A DNA stretch of 6,679 nt, from positions 1-6,679 of the forward strand of contig JAUCGD010000181.1 in the NCBI GenBank assembly GCA_030377945.1, given 5' to 3'. The position numbers and the translations under genes were made by a program. Source of the DNA: Desulfobacterales bacterium HSG17 (GTDB taxonomy: Bacteria > Desulfobacterota > Desulfobacteria > Desulfobacterales > Desulfococcaceae). Under the pieces are notes generated by a model. The model was not told the DNA's origin, made no database searches, and was given only the letters and a program-made list of their open reading frames with translations. Of the stretch, positions 6,483 to 6,679 are shown piece by piece. Each line of letters begins with the position of its first letter. Position 1 is the first letter of the stretch.

Positions 6483-6659
6483 TTACGTCACTATCCTTAA
6501 CGGAATAAACAATTTGAGGCCGAGCAGATATCGGCCGACCGGCCGCTTCAGCCCCCGTTTCCTTTCCTTCCGAGGCGCCCGTAATTGTTGCAGCCGCGCC
6601 GTCTCGATCAATTCATTTCGTCTGATCTTTGAATATTCACTTAGAAAACAACTGTTCAT
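6483..6659 (-). CDS. Small, strongly basic protein of unknown function
   Basis: Candidate gene of 58 residues, or 60 if the ATG at 6665 is used. I do not recognise a family. The strongest evidence is the start: on the minus strand GGGAGG (6672-6667) lies 7 bases before the ATG at 6659 and only 1 base before the one at 6665, so 6659 is preferred. The protein has about 15 Lys/Arg against 4 Glu and no Asp, with a basic centre (RAPRKERKRGLKRPVGR) followed by a hydrophobic tail (YLLGLKLFIPLRIVT) too short and too interrupted to be a sure membrane helix. One cysteine sits near the N-terminus (MNSCF). It could be nucleic-acid binding, membrane-peripheral, or a chance ORF. It points the same way as arsM and ends 74 bp before it; the candidate promoter between them argues that arsM does not depend on it. 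Confidence 0.5.
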   Translation of the reverse strand: MNSCFLSEYSKIRRNELIETARLQQLRAPRKERKRGLKRPVGRYLLGLKLFIPLRIVT

Positions 6660-6666
6660 TTTCATG

Positions 6667-6672
6667 CCTCCC
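6667..6672 (-). promoter_or_regulatory. Shine-Dalgarno for the small basic ORF
   Basis: GGGAGG on the minus strand, 7 bases ahead of the ATG at 6659. Such a match at the right spacing is the main reason to treat the ORF at 6659-6483 as a real gene. Confidence 0.55.
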
Positions 6673-6679
6673 TTATTCC

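Noticed and set aside
6518..6545. GGCCGA/TCGGCC inverted repeat and repeated CGGCCG as a binding site or hairpin
   Set aside because: It lies inside the small ORF, the arms are only 6 bp, and GC-rich coding sequence easily produces such matches.

Overview
The window is a stretch of bacterial chromosome with moderate GC. It is gene-dense, with five genes on the plus strand meeting two on the minus strand. The mix of HAMP/PAS histidine kinases with an unusual H-box, a YaeR-like VOC protein and an ArsM arsenite methyltransferase suggests an environmental, possibly anaerobic proteobacterium. My best guess is Desulfobacterota (the former Deltaproteobacteria). That rests on protein character only, because there is no rRNA or marker gene here.

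Plus strand, 1-5527. A membrane-bound HAMP-PAS histidine kinase (1-2019) runs off the left edge and lacks only its extreme N-terminus. A small VOC/glyoxalase-fold metalloprotein (2021-2407) starts one base after the kinase stop. After an 88-bp gap come a calcineurin-like metallophosphoesterase of the YkuE/YaeI type (2496-3449), a stand-alone 118-residue PAS protein (3472-3828) and a soluble PAS-PAS histidine kinase (3842-5527). The last three genes are separated by only 22 and 13 bp, so all five may be one transcription unit. The two kinases have clearly paralogous C-terminal halves: the same LHNIGN H-box, the same 160-residue H-to-N-box spacing and the same ATPase motifs. Their sensor halves differ: one is membrane/extracytoplasmic plus PAS, the other cytoplasmic PAS-PAS. 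No response regulator is encoded in the window, so their output is unknown.

Minus strand, 6659-5554. arsM (6408-5554) converges on the second kinase. It has a strong Shine-Dalgarno and a plausible promoter of its own. Upstream of it, in the same direction, is a short, very basic ORF (6659-6483) with a strong Shine-Dalgarno but no recognised family. A perfect 10-bp inverted repeat overlaps the end of the second kinase in the convergent junction.

The most interesting part is the pair of kinases with a non-canonical H-box (His followed by Asn instead of an acidic residue) and a long helical region before the ATPase domain. They enclose a VOC protein, a phosphoesterase and a free PAS module. The first kinase's PAS also keeps the two residues matching the haem-ligand His and oxygen-sensing Arg of FixL. 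No mobile element, CRISPR array, tRNA or rRNA was seen. No stretch longer than 300 bases lacks a gene.
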